From: Pseudomonadota bacterium
Lineage (GTDB): Bacteria; Pseudomonadota; Gammaproteobacteria; Burkholderiales; Burkholderiaceae_C
Reading direction: 5' to 3'
DNA: 29,512 nucleotides
NCBI GenBank assembly: GCA_023442945.1
Contig: JAEZWW010000022.1
Location: 1-29,512, forward strand
Shown here: piece after piece, positions 22,482 to 29,512 of the stretch
Numbering within the stretch: the first letter of the stretch is position 1
How the letters are laid out: every line of letters begins with the position of its first letter
Notes under the pieces: generated by a model
Database searches by the model: none
The model's input: only the letters and a program-made list of their open reading frames with translations
What the model was told of the DNA's origin: nothing
Position numbers and translations under genes: made by a program

Positions 22482-23215
22482 CACCCAGCCTGCGCCTCCG
22501 CCCCATTTTTGCCGCCACCACCCTGGCGGCCAGCGCTGCCGTTCTGGCGCTTTGGGCCCCGGTGGCCAGTGCGCAGTCAAGCCAAAGCAGTATTTACACC
22601 TGTGTCGACGCCACCGGCCGCCGCATCACGTCGGACCGGCCGATCCTGGCCTGCAACGACCGCGAACAGCGCGAGCTGAACCGCAGCGGCACAACCAAGC
22701 GCGTGGTCGGCCCGACGCTCACGGCCAAGGAGCGCGAGGCCGAGGAAGCCCGCCAGCGCGAGGCTGACCTGGACCGCCAGCGCGCGCGCGACGCCATCCG
22801 CCGCGACGAGGCGCTGATCACCCGTTACCCCAACCAGGCCGCGCACGACGAGGGCCGCAAGAAGGCGCTGGTGCAAAGCCAGACCATTGTGGACGCCGCC
22901 AAGGAACGCATCGCTGAGCTGAACCAGGAGCGCAAGGGCCTGAACGAGGAGATGGAGTTCTACAAGAAGGACCCGTCCAAGGCGCCCGCCAAGGTGCGCC
23001 GCGCAGTGGAAGCCAATGCCGAGGCCCAGGCCACGCAGCAGCGCGCCATCGACGCGCAGCAGGCCGAGCGCGACCGCATCAACGCGCACTTTGACGCGCA
23101 GCTGGCGCGCCTGAAGACGCTGTGGCAGGCGCACCCCGCCACATCGGGCCCGACCACGGCATCGGCCCCCGCGGCCACGCCGCCCAAATCCACGGTCAAC
23201 GGCAGCAAGCGCTGA
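22478..23215 (+). CDS. DUF4124 domain, coiled-coil envelope protein
   Basis: Exported protein of 245 residues. Signal peptide about 1-33 (IFAATTLAASAAVLALW onward, cleavage after ASA). A short DUF4124 domain follows (about 38-75; IYTCVDATGRRITSDRPILA), in which a cysteine pair may form a disulfide. Then comes a long charged helical coiled coil (about 82-215; EREAEEARQREADLDRQRAR and AKERIAELNQERKGLNEEME), ending in an Ala/Pro-rich tail. The function is unknown; such proteins are common in Betaproteobacteria. It starts at the ATGA overlap with pyrE, so it is co-translated. It converges on gatB, with repeat copy H and a hairpin between. Confidence 0.85.
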   Translation: MTPSLRLRPIFAATTLAASAAVLALWAPVASAQSSQSSIYTCVDATGRRITSDRPILACNDREQRELNRSGTTKRVVGPTLTAKEREAEEARQREADLDRQRARDAIRRDEALITRYPNQAAHDEGRKKALVQSQTIVDAAKERIAELNQERKGLNEEMEFYKKDPSKAPAKVRRAVEANAEAQATQQRAIDAQQAERDRINAHFDAQLARLKTLWQAHPATSGPTTASAPAATPPKSTVNGSKR

Positions 23216-23267
23216 TCGGTCGCCGGTGGTGGCGCCCCGCGGCGCCAAGCGCCCCGGAAATTCAAAC

Positions 23268-23324
23268 AAAACAGGGCGCCAGCCCTACAACCAACTGCGC
23301 AAGCAGCTCCTGATTCAGGAGCAT
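23268..23324 (-). repeat. Dispersed intergenic repeat, copy H
   Basis: On the minus strand it reads GCTCCTGAATCAGGAGCTGC, then TTGCGCAG, TTGGTTGTAGGGC and TGGCGCCCT. The left stem is GCTCCTGA (23306-23313) with TCAGGAGC (23315-23322), and the right stem AGGGC (23273-23277) with GCCCT (23282-23286). It lies between convergent genes. Confidence 0.85.
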
Positions 23325-23329
23325 TTTCC
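23306..23329 (+). terminator. Possible terminator of the pyrE-DUF4124 transcript (inside repeat H)
   Basis: An 8-bp stem with almost no loop (GCTCCTGA-T-TCAGGAGC), followed by ATTTTCC. After opening of the apex it could act as a weak intrinsic terminator. The T-run is short. Confidence 0.4.
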
Positions 23330-23346
23330 TGCCGACCCGAAGGCCC

Positions 23347-24846
23347 TCAGGCGCCCAGCTTCTGGCGCAGCAGCTCATTGACCTGCCCCGGGTTGGCCTT
23401 GCCCTTGCTGGCCTTCATCACCTGACCGACCAGCGCGTTGAAGGCCTTGTCCTTGCCGGCGCGGAACTGGGCCACGTTGTCCGGGTTCGCGGCGATGACC
23501 TGATCGATGATCGCCTCCAGCGCGCCGGAGTCGTTCATTTGCTTGAGGCCTTTGGCCTCGATCAGCGCGTCGACCGCCGCGGCGGTGTCCGCGGCTTCCG
23601 CGCTTTGCCCTTCACCCGCCCACAGCGCCTCAAACACCTGGCGTGCGGCGGCGTTGCTGATGGTGTTGTCGTGGATGCGGCCGATCAGCGCGGCCAGTTG
23701 CGCGGCCGACACCTTGGCCGCTTCGATACCGATTTCTTCCGCGTTCAGACGACGCGAGATTTCGCCCATCACCCAGTTGCTGGCCAGCTTGGGCTGGCCG
23801 CTGGCCTGCGCCGCGGCTTCAAAGTAGGCGCCCATGGCCAGCGACTGGGTCAGCGTGGTGGCGTCGTATTCGGGCAGGCCGTAATCGGCCACAAAGCGCT
23901 CGGCCATGGCGCGCGGCAGCTCGGGCATGGTGGCGCGCGTGCTCTCGATCCATTCAGCCGACACGCTGAGCGGCGGCAGGTCGGGGTCGGGGAAGTAGCG
24001 GTAGTCGGCCGAGTCTTCCTTGGTGCGCATGGCGCGGGTTTCGCCCGTGTCGGGGTCGAACAGCACGGTGGCCTGCTGAATCGCCAGGCCGTCTTCGATC
24101 TGCTCGATCTGCCAGCGGATCTCGAAGTCGATCGCCTGCTGCATGAAGCGGAAGCTGTTCAGGTTCTTGATCTCGCGGCGCGTGCCCAGCGGCTGGCCCG
24201 GCTTGCGCACGCTGACGTTGGCGTCGCAGCGGAAGCTGCCTTCCTGCATGTTGCCGTCGCAGATGCCGATCCAGGTGACGATCTTGTGCAGCTCTTTGGC
24301 GTAGGCCACGGCTTCGGCGCTGCTGCGCATGTCGGGCTCGGTCACGATCTCCAAGAGCGGCGTGCCGGCGCGGTTCAAGTCGATACCGGACGCGTCGGGG
24401 AACTGGTCGTGCACCGACTTGCCGGCGTCTTCCTCCAGGTGCGCGCGCACCAGACGCACGGTTTTCTTCTCGCGCGTGGCGTCGGCGCCCTTGCCGGTTT
24501 CCAGAAAGAAGCTGACCTCGCCGCCCTGCACCACCGGGATCTCGAACTGGCTGATCTGGTACCCCTTGGGCAGGTCCGGGTAGAAATAGTTCTTGCGGGC
24601 AAAAATGCTGCGCGGCGCAATGTGGGAGCCGAGCGCGAGTCCCAATTTGATAGCGCAGGCGACCGCCTCCCGGTTCATCACCGGCAGCGTGCCGGGCAGC
24701 GCCAGGTCGACCGCGCAGGCCTGCGTGTTGGGCTCAGCACCGAAGGCGGTGCTGGCGCGGCTGAAGATCTTGCTCTGCGTTTGCAGTTGGGCGTGGGTCT
24801 CGAAGCCGATCACGACTTCGTAGCCTTGGACGAGCGGAGCACTCAT
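23347..24846 (-). CDS. gatB: Asp-tRNA(Asn)/Glu-tRNA(Gln) amidotransferase subunit B
   Basis: Subunit B of the GatCAB transamidosome, 499 residues, which phosphorylates and amidates mischarged Glu-tRNA(Gln) and/or Asp-tRNA(Asn). The cradle domain starts GYEVVIGFETHAQLQTQSKI and includes AVDLALPGTLPVMNREAV, KNYFYPDLPKGYQISQFE, RVHLEEDAGK-like RAHLEEDAGK and DLNRAGTPLLEIVTEPD. SFRCDANVSVR and FRFMQQAIDFEIRWQ follow, then RYFPDPDLPPL and the C-terminal YqeY-like tail domain ending NPGQVNELLRQKLGA. The ATG at 24846 gives the normal N-terminus (SAPLVQGYEVVIGFETH). It is the last gene of the gatC-gatA-NlpE-like-gatB set, separated from the NlpE-like gene by 78 bases that hold a 7-bp hairpin (24899-24918). 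Confidence 0.95.
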   Translation of the reverse strand: MSAPLVQGYEVVIGFETHAQLQTQSKIFSRASTAFGAEPNTQACAVDLALPGTLPVMNREAVACAIKLGLALGSHIAPRSIFARKNYFYPDLPKGYQISQFEIPVVQGGEVSFFLETGKGADATREKKTVRLVRAHLEEDAGKSVHDQFPDASGIDLNRAGTPLLEIVTEPDMRSSAEAVAYAKELHKIVTWIGICDGNMQEGSFRCDANVSVRKPGQPLGTRREIKNLNSFRFMQQAIDFEIRWQIEQIEDGLAIQQATVLFDPDTGETRAMRTKEDSADYRYFPDPDLPPLSVSAEWIESTRATMPELPRAMAERFVADYGLPEYDATTLTQSLAMGAYFEAAAQASGQPKLASNWVMGEISRRLNAEEIGIEAAKVSAAQLAALIGRIHDNTISNAAARQVFEALWAGEGQSAEAADTAAAVDALIEAKGLKQMNDSGALEAIIDQVIAANPDNVAQFRAGKDKAFNALVGQVMKASKGKANPGQVNELLRQKLGA

Positions 24847-24924
24847 GGAATGGGGCAGGACAAAAAAGAGAAGGGCAATGGGCAGGCGCTCAGCCGCAGG
24901 CAGCCACCAGGGGCTGCCGCGCAC

Positions 24925-25365
24925 TCATGGCTGCGCCTGCTTGGGAAAAACGTAACGCGCATCGTCGCCGAGCGAGGCGTGTGTGCCGTGCTCGCGCAGC
25001 TCCAGCGCGTTGTCGCGCACACGGAACGCCAGGCTGCCGCCGCCTTGCGTGCGCAGCACGACCAGGTCGGGTGTCTGGTCGTCAAAGCGGAACTGGCCGC
25101 GCGACACCCGCGGCGCACTGCGCTTGCCGCGGTACACCTCGCGCACGACGTAGCGGTGTTGGGGGAGCAGCTTCACTTCGACGCGGATGCCCTCGCAGTC
25201 GGCGCAGCGCAACTCGCCCACGTAGGTGCCCTGCCAGGCCTGGGCCGATGCGGCCTTGGGCGCTTGCACCGGCACAGGCGGTGCGGACGTGCTGTGCGCT
25301 GGCAGCGCCGCGCCGATCAGCGCGGCGAAAGCGACGGCGAGAAAGGAACCTGGGGACAAGCGCAT
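24925..25365 (-). CDS. NlpE-N-like periplasmic protein
   Basis: Exported protein of 146 residues. Signal peptide about 1-25 (LAVAFAALIGAALPAHS). Unlike E. coli NlpE there is no lipobox cysteine, so a soluble periplasmic protein is expected. The core GTYVGELRCADCEGIRVEVK carries the C-x-x-C (C54, C57) and strand pattern of the NlpE N-terminal domain, a small beta-barrel linked to copper/envelope-stress sensing and lipocalin-like binding. RFDDQTPDLVVLRTQGGGSL and ELREHGTHASLGDD follow. It sits between gatA and gatB on the same strand, 38 bases after the first and 78 before the second, so it is probably in the gat transcript. Why is unclear. Copper sensing is family precedent only. Confidence 0.8.
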   Translation of the reverse strand: MRLSPGSFLAVAFAALIGAALPAHSTSAPPVPVQAPKAASAQAWQGTYVGELRCADCEGIRVEVKLLPQHRYVVREVYRGKRSAPRVSRGQFRFDDQTPDLVVLRTQGGGSLAFRVRDNALELREHGTHASLGDDARYVFPKQAQP

Positions 25366-25403
25366 GGGGGAACTCCGTTGGGGGCAAAAGCCGCGCGGTG
25401 GGT

Positions 25404-26870
25404 TCAGGTGCCCGACGGGCGGCGCAGGTGGAAATCGGTGGCTTGCTGCAGGCGGTGGGCCACGTTCAGCAGCCGGCTTTCCTGCAGGTAATTGCCGATC
25501 AGCTGCAGGCCGACCGGCATGCCGCCTTCGCCGAAGCCGGCGGGCACGCTCATGCCCGGCAGGCCAGCCAGCGAGGCGGGCAGCGTGTAGACGTCGGCCA
25601 GGTAGTCGGCCAACGGGTCGTCGCCGTGCGCGCCGATGCCCCAGGCGACCGAAGGCGCCACCGGGCCAGCGATCACATCGCAGTGCTCGAACGCCTGCTG
25701 GAAATCCTGCGCGATCAGGCGGCGCACCTTCTGGGCCTGGAGGTAGTAGGCGTCGTAGTAGCCATGGCTCAGCACGTAGGTGCCTGTCATGACGCGGCGC
25801 TGCACCTCGGCGCCGAAGCCCTGGGTGCGCGTCTTCTTGTACATGTCCTCCAGGTCGGTGTACTCGGGGGCGCGGTAGCCGAACTTGACGCCGTCAAAGC
25901 GGCTGAGGTTGGAGCTGGCCTCGGCCGCCGCGAGCACGTAGTACACCGGGATGGCGGCGTGGGTGCGCGGCAGCGAGATGTCGACCACCGTGGCGCCCAG
26001 CTGGCGCAGCTCGGCCAAAGCAGCGTCGACGGCGGTGCGCACGTCGGCGTTCAGGCCGTCGCCGAAGAACTCGGACGGCAGGCCGATGCGCAGGCCGCGC
26101 AGGTCGGCGTCCAGGCCGAGGGTGAAGTCCTGGGCCGGCACGTCGAGCGAGGTCGAATCGCGGTCCGGATCGGGCCCGCACAGGGCGGACAGCAACAACG
26201 CGCAGTCTTCGGCGGTGCGCGCCATGGGGCCGGCCTGGTCCAGGCTGGAGGCGAAGGCGATCATGCCGTAACGGCTGGCGCGGCCGTAGGTCGGCTTGAT
26301 GCCGGTGATGCCGCAGAAGCTGGCCGGCTGGCGGATCGAGCCCCCCGTGTCGGTGCCAGTGGCGGCGGGGGCCAGGCGCGCAGCCACAGCCGCGGCGCTG
26401 CCGCCGGACGAGCCGCCCGGCACGCGCGCCGTGTCCCAGGGGTTGCGCGCGCCGCCGTAGGCCGAGTTCTCGTTGCCCGAACCCATGGCGAATTCGTCGC
26501 AGTTCAGCTTGCCCAGGGTGACCATGCCGGCATCGGCCAGGCGGCGCACCACGGTCGCGTCGAATGGCGAGCGGTAGTCTTTCAGGATCTTCGAGCCCGC
26601 CGTCGTCGCGAAGTCGCGCGTAACGAAGATGTCCTTGTGGGCGATGGGTACGCCCGCCAGCGCCGGGGCATTGCCCTGGGCCAGCTGGGCGTCGGCCGCG
26701 CGGGCCTGGGCCAGCGTGACGTCTTCATCCAGCGCCAGGTAGGCGCCCAGGTCGGTCGCGGCCTGGCTGCGCGCCAGGAAGTGGCGCGCCACCTCTTCGG
26801 CGGAGACGTCGCGGGCTTTCAGGCGGGTGGCCAGCTGAGCCACCGTCAGGTCGTGCAGGGCGTCGCTCAT
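25404..26870 (-). CDS. gatA: Asp-tRNA(Asn)/Glu-tRNA(Gln) amidotransferase subunit A
   Basis: Amidase-signature subunit of GatCAB, 488 residues, which hydrolyses glutamine and sends ammonia to GatB. The Ser-cisSer-Lys triad falls at K79 (AHKD), S154 (GGSSGGSAA) and S178 (TDTGGSIRQP), the same positions as in structurally studied GatA. Other landmarks are GSGNENSAYGGARNPWD, ITGIKPTYGRASRYG and SSLDQAGPMARTAEDCA. Its start overlaps the gatC stop (TGATG), so translation is coupled. It matches the family length (about 485-490). The stop lies 38 bases before the NlpE-like start. Confidence 0.96.
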   Translation of the reverse strand: MSDALHDLTVAQLATRLKARDVSAEEVARHFLARSQAATDLGAYLALDEDVTLAQARAADAQLAQGNAPALAGVPIAHKDIFVTRDFATTAGSKILKDYRSPFDATVVRRLADAGMVTLGKLNCDEFAMGSGNENSAYGGARNPWDTARVPGGSSGGSAAAVAARLAPAATGTDTGGSIRQPASFCGITGIKPTYGRASRYGMIAFASSLDQAGPMARTAEDCALLLSALCGPDPDRDSTSLDVPAQDFTLGLDADLRGLRIGLPSEFFGDGLNADVRTAVDAALAELRQLGATVVDISLPRTHAAIPVYYVLAAAEASSNLSRFDGVKFGYRAPEYTDLEDMYKKTRTQGFGAEVQRRVMTGTYVLSHGYYDAYYLQAQKVRRLIAQDFQQAFEHCDVIAGPVAPSVAWGIGAHGDDPLADYLADVYTLPASLAGLPGMSVPAGFGEGGMPVGLQLIGNYLQESRLLNVAHRLQQATDFHLRRPSGT

Positions 26871-27169
26871 CACTCGATCACCCGCGGGACCAGGTACAGG
26901 CCGTCCTCGACGGACGGGGCGCTGCGCTGGTTGGCTTCGCGCTGGTTGGTTTCGGTCACCACGTCGTCGCGCAGGCGCAGGGTGATGTCCTCGATCGCCG
27001 CCACGGGGTGCGGCAGCGGCTCGACACCCTGGGTGTCGACATCGCACATGGCCTGCACGAGGTCAAAAAAGCCGTTGAGTTTGGCAAGCATTTGCTTGCT
27101 TTGGTCATCGGTCAGGGCCAAGCGCGCCAAATGGGCGATGCGGTCGACGTCGGAGGGGGTGAGCGCCAT
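26870..27169 (-). CDS. gatC: Asp-tRNA(Asn)/Glu-tRNA(Gln) amidotransferase subunit C
   Basis: Small scaffold subunit of GatCAB, 99 residues, which wraps around GatA and holds it to GatB. It is recognised by the two N-terminal helices (DVDRIAHLARLALTDDQSKQ and LNGFFDLVQAMCDVDTQGVE), then PLPHPVAAIEDITLRLRDD and the C-terminal APSVEDGLYLVPRVIE. It is the first gene of the operon and is divergent from mreB, with 198 bp between the starts. The ATG at 27169 has a GGCCCCTCC-complement ribosome region of only moderate quality. Confidence 0.95.
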   Translation of the reverse strand: MALTPSDVDRIAHLARLALTDDQSKQMLAKLNGFFDLVQAMCDVDTQGVEPLPHPVAAIEDITLRLRDDVVTETNQREANQRSAPSVEDGLYLVPRVIE

Positions 27170-27367
27170 GGAGGGGCCAGTATCAGGGTGCGAAATTTGA
27201 CGGTTTTGGCCCGCTGGACAGACGTTCCAGACGGGCCAATGCGGTATTATCCCGCCTTTGCGCAACGGCCCTTCTACGGGCCGTATTTGCACCCAAATCT
27301 CTCGCAAATCGCATCGAACAAGCGCAGCCGGCCGCAGGGTGTCGGCCTGCAGCCTCAAGGACATTTC
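27170..27367. promoter_or_regulatory. gatC / mreB divergent promoter region with two hairpins
   Basis: A good -10 for mreB, TATTAT (27245-27250), has no clear -35 at 16-18 bases. Upstream is an imperfect inverted repeat: GGCCCG (27208-27213) and TGGA (27215-27218) with TCCA (27226-27229) and CGGGCC (27232-27237). Downstream, in the presumed mreB leader, ACGGCCC (27265-27271) pairs perfectly with GGGCCGT (27278-27284). TTGACG (27197-27202) is present but badly spaced. The exact promoters are uncertain. Confidence 0.4.
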
Positions 27368-28408
27368 ATGTTTGGAGCTTTCCGTCGGTACTTTTCCACC
27401 GACTTGGCCATCGATTTGGGCACCGCCAACACCCTGATCTATGTGCGCGACAAGGGCATTGTGCTGGACGAGCCCTCGGTCGTGGCCATCCGCCACGAAG
27501 GCGGTCCGCAAGGCAAGAAAACCATCCAGGCCGTGGGCAGCGAAGCCAAGGCCATGCTGGGCAAGGTGCCCGGCAACATCGAAGCCATCCGCCCGATGAA
27601 AGACGGCGTGATCGCCGACTTCACCGTCACCGAGCAGATGCTCAAGCAGTTCATCAAGATGGTGAGCCGCCGCAACTTCTTCAGCGGGCCGCGCATCATC
27701 ATCTGCGTGCCCTGCGGTTCGACCCAGGTCGAACGCCGCGCCATCCGCGAGTCCGCCCTGGGCGCGGGCGCCAGCGAGGTCTACCTGATCGAGGAACCCA
27801 TGGCCGCGGCCATCGGCGCCGGCCTGCCCGTCAGCGAAGCCAGCGGCTCCATGGTGGTGGACATCGGCGGCGGCACGACCGAAGTGGGCGTGATCTCGCT
27901 CGGCGGCATGGTCTACAAGGGCAGCGCCCGCGTCGGTGGCGACAAATTCGACGACGCCATCGTCAACTACATCCGCCGCAATTACGGCATGCTGATCGGC
28001 GACCCGACGGCCGAAGCCATCAAGAAGCACATCGGCAGCGCCTTCCCGGGCAGCGAAGTCAAGGAGATGGAGGTCAAGGGCCGCAACCTCTCCGAAGGCG
28101 TGCCGCGCAGCTTCACCATCAGCAGCAACGAGATCCTCGAAGCGCTGACCGAGCCGCTGAACAGCATCGTGTCGGAAGTGAAGAAGGCGCTGGAAGAAAC
28201 CCCGCCCGAGCTGGGCGCCGACATCGCCGAGCGCGGCATGATGCTAACCGGCGGCGGCGCCCTGCTGCGCGACCTCGAGCGCCTACTGGCCGAAGAAACC
28301 GGCCTGCCCGTGCTGGTGGCCGAAGAACCGCTGACCTGCGTGGTGCGCGGCTGCGGCATCGCGCTGGAGCGCATCGAGCGCCTGGGCAACATCTTCACCA
28401 ACGAGTGA
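27368..28408 (+). CDS. mreB: Rod-shape-determining actin homologue MreB
   Basis: Bacterial actin of 346 residues that forms membrane-bound filaments guiding lateral cell-wall synthesis. It begins MFGAFRRYFS, an amphipathic membrane-binding start, followed by DLAIDLGTANTLIYVR (phosphate 1), GNIEAIRPMKDGVIADF, VPCGSTQVERRAIRESA, YLIEEPMAAAIGAGLPV, VVDIGGGTTEVGVISLGG (phosphate 2) and MLTGGGALLRDLERLL (adenosine loop). The length agrees with E. coli MreB (347). Start at ATG 27368. mreC follows after 182 bases, the usual mreBCD order, and the organism is therefore probably rod-shaped. Confidence 0.97.
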   Translation: MFGAFRRYFSTDLAIDLGTANTLIYVRDKGIVLDEPSVVAIRHEGGPQGKKTIQAVGSEAKAMLGKVPGNIEAIRPMKDGVIADFTVTEQMLKQFIKMVSRRNFFSGPRIIICVPCGSTQVERRAIRESALGAGASEVYLIEEPMAAAIGAGLPVSEASGSMVVDIGGGTTEVGVISLGGMVYKGSARVGGDKFDDAIVNYIRRNYGMLIGDPTAEAIKKHIGSAFPGSEVKEMEVKGRNLSEGVPRSFTISSNEILEALTEPLNSIVSEVKKALEETPPELGADIAERGMMLTGGGALLRDLERLLAEETGLPVLVAEEPLTCVVRGCGIALERIERLGNIFTNE

Positions 28409-28463
28409 TCTGCGGGCGCGCCGCGGCGGTGACGGGGCGCTGGGCGCCACCTGGCCGCCGACG

Positions 28464-28488
28464 CCAGGGGTGAAATCCAGGGGTGAAT
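28464..28488. repeat. Tandem 13-bp direct repeat upstream of mreC
   Basis: CCAGGGGTGAAAT (28464-28476) and CCAGGGGTGAAT (28477-28488) are adjacent and differ only by one A. They lie between mreB and mreC, about 35 bases before a CATAAT -10-like hexamer (28523-28528). They could be a regulator site or simple slippage. Confidence 0.5.
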
Positions 28489-28590
28489 GCAAAATGCGCC
28501 GCCCGCGCTACCGGGAATTGCGCATAATGCTCACATTTCCGTAGCGAACCACCCCCGCCTTCGCCAGCGACCGGCCCCCGCTGACGCCCC

Positions 28591-29512
28591 ATGCCTCTCG
28601 AAACACTCGACCGCTCGCCGCCGCCCTTCTTCAAGCAAGGGCCGTCGGCGCTGTCGCGGCTGGTGTTCTTCAGCGCGCTGGCACTGTTCCTGATGGTGGC
28701 CGACGCCCGCTTTCACCTGGTGCAGCCGCTGCGCGCCGCCATCGCCACGGCCTTGTACCCAGCGCAGTGGCTGGCGCTGCAGCCGGTGCAGATGGTGCAC
28801 GAGTTCACCGCCTACCTGACGGACCTGAAAACCGCCCACGTCACGGAAGAAGCCGCGCGCCGCAAGCTGGCCGAGCAGTCGCAGCGGGCCGGTCAGGTCG
28901 AACAGCTGCTGCTGGAAAACAACCGCCTGCGCGCCCTGCTGCAGCTGCGCGAACGCGTGCAGGTGCCCGCCACGGCCGCGCAGGCGCTGTACGACGCGAC
29001 CGACCCGTACAGCCGCCGCGTGGTGATCGACAAGGGCCAGATGCAGGGCATCGCGCCCGGCTCGCCCGTGATGGACGAATCCGGCGTGCTCGGCCAGGTC
29101 ACGCGCGTCTACCCTTTCGTCAGCGAAATCACGCTGCTGATCGACCGCGACCAGGTCATCCCCGTCATGAACGCCCGCACCGGCGCGCGCAGCGTGGCCT
29201 ACGGCGACCCGGCGCAGCACGGCGGCATGATGGAGCTGCGTTACATGTCCGTGACCGAAGACGTCAAGGAAGGCGACCTGCTGACCACCAGCGGCGTGGA
29301 CGGCGTGTACGCGCCCGGCCTGCCGGTGGCCAAGGTGGTGCGCGTGGACCGGCGTGGCGACACCAGCTTTGCCCGCATCGTGTGCCAGCCGCTGGCCAAC
29401 CTGAGCTCGGTCAACCACGTCATGGTGCTGCAGCCCCTGACGCCCGCGTCCACCGCCGGGCTGCAGAACGCCAGTGCGCCGCTGCCCGGCACGCCGCCGG
29501 CCACTGCTGCGT
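28591..29512 (+). CDS. mreC: Rod-shape-determining protein MreC (partial, runs off the right edge)
   Basis: Inner-membrane, periplasmic scaffold of the elongasome. At least 307 codons are present and the 3' end is outside the window. A short cytoplasmic start (MPLETLDRSPPPFFKQGPSA) precedes one membrane helix (about 26-40; VFFSALALFLMVADARF). A coiled coil follows (about 75-115; EEAARRKLAEQSQRAGQVEQ, LLENNRLRALLQLRE), then the MreC beta domains: RRVVIDKGQMQGIAPGSPVM, GVLGQVTRVYPFVSEITLLI, GGMMELRYMSVTEDVKEGDL, and LTTSGVDGVYAPGLPVAKVV. The tail from about residue 285 is Ala/Pro-rich. The ATG at 28591 is chosen by the conserved N-terminus. It follows mreB in the usual order, and mreD would be expected next. 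Confidence 0.95.
   Translation, partial: MPLETLDRSPPPFFKQGPSALSRLVFFSALALFLMVADARFHLVQPLRAAIATALYPAQWLALQPVQMVHEFTAYLTDLKTAHVTEEAARRKLAEQSQRAGQVEQLLLENNRLRALLQLRERVQVPATAAQALYDATDPYSRRVVIDKGQMQGIAPGSPVMDESGVLGQVTRVYPFVSEITLLIDRDQVIPVMNARTGARSVAYGDPAQHGGMMELRYMSVTEDVKEGDLLTTSGVDGVYAPGLPVAKVVRVDRRGDTSFARIVCQPLANLSSVNHVMVLQPLTPASTAGLQNASAPLPGTPPATAA

Noticed and set aside
1181..23324. CRISPR array made of the repeated element
   Set aside because: Copies are kilobases apart, in both orientations and diverged, with no regular spacers and no cas genes.
23539..27200. Long plus-strand frames of 650 and 757 codons over gatB, the NlpE-like gene and gatA
   Set aside because: They are antisense to conserved gat genes, with the same His/Gln/Arg/Gly-rich shadow composition and no recognisable motifs.

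Overview
The window is a chromosomal stretch of a GC-rich betaproteobacterium, most likely family Comamonadaceae (order Burkholderiales). The reasons are the high GC content, the gene order mreC-mreB / gatC-gatA-gatB and xth / pyrE, the ilvE, CHCC zinc-finger and LPS gene neighbourhood, and a short dispersed intergenic repeat of a kind I associate from memory with that family. No rRNA, tRNA, CRISPR array, insertion sequence or prophage gene was seen. The assignment is inference from reading, not from a database search.

Layout. 109-1092 (-): periplasmic binding protein of a TrpX-type ABC transporter whose partner genes lie outside the window. 1321-5275 (+): a consensus sigma-70 promoter and the glycine betaine/proline uptake operon proV-proW-proX. 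5409-9688 (+): small membrane protein, ilvE, GT4 glycosyltransferase, CHCC zinc-finger protein and an O-antigen-ligase-like membrane protein. 9754-11927 (-): OmpR-type response regulator and sensor kinase, ending at a strong minus-strand terminator. 12092-16425 (-): ampG muropeptide permease, glyoxalase-II-like hydrolase, LCAD-like acyl-CoA dehydrogenase and a GntR/FCD regulator. 16566-19599 (+): an operon divergent from gntR with overlapping stop/start codons, encoding an acyl-CoA dehydrogenase, an SDR and an ACAD10/11-type phosphotransferase, closed by a terminator. 19910-22481: a small unknown protein, an HD-domain phosphohydrolase (-), exonuclease III (-), and pyrE (+) only 12 bp head-to-head from xth. 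22478-27169: a DUF4124 coiled-coil protein (+), then gatC-gatA-NlpE-like-gatB (-). 27368-29512 (+): mreB and the start of mreC, which runs off the window.

Two things stand out. First, at least eight copies of a roughly 55-65 bp repeat with a conserved core (AGCTGCTYGCGCAG) sit in intergenic positions in both orientations. Their flanks fold into stems whose sequences differ between copies but whose pairing is kept in most of them, and two copies supply the ends of ampG and xth. Second, the gntR-divergent operon looks like a split version of the ACAD10/11 enzymes and resembles the kinase/dehydrogenase/reductase part of the levulinate (lva) pathway. A perfect 17-bp palindrome matching the FCD-GntR operator pattern lies exactly between the -35 and -10 of its promoter.
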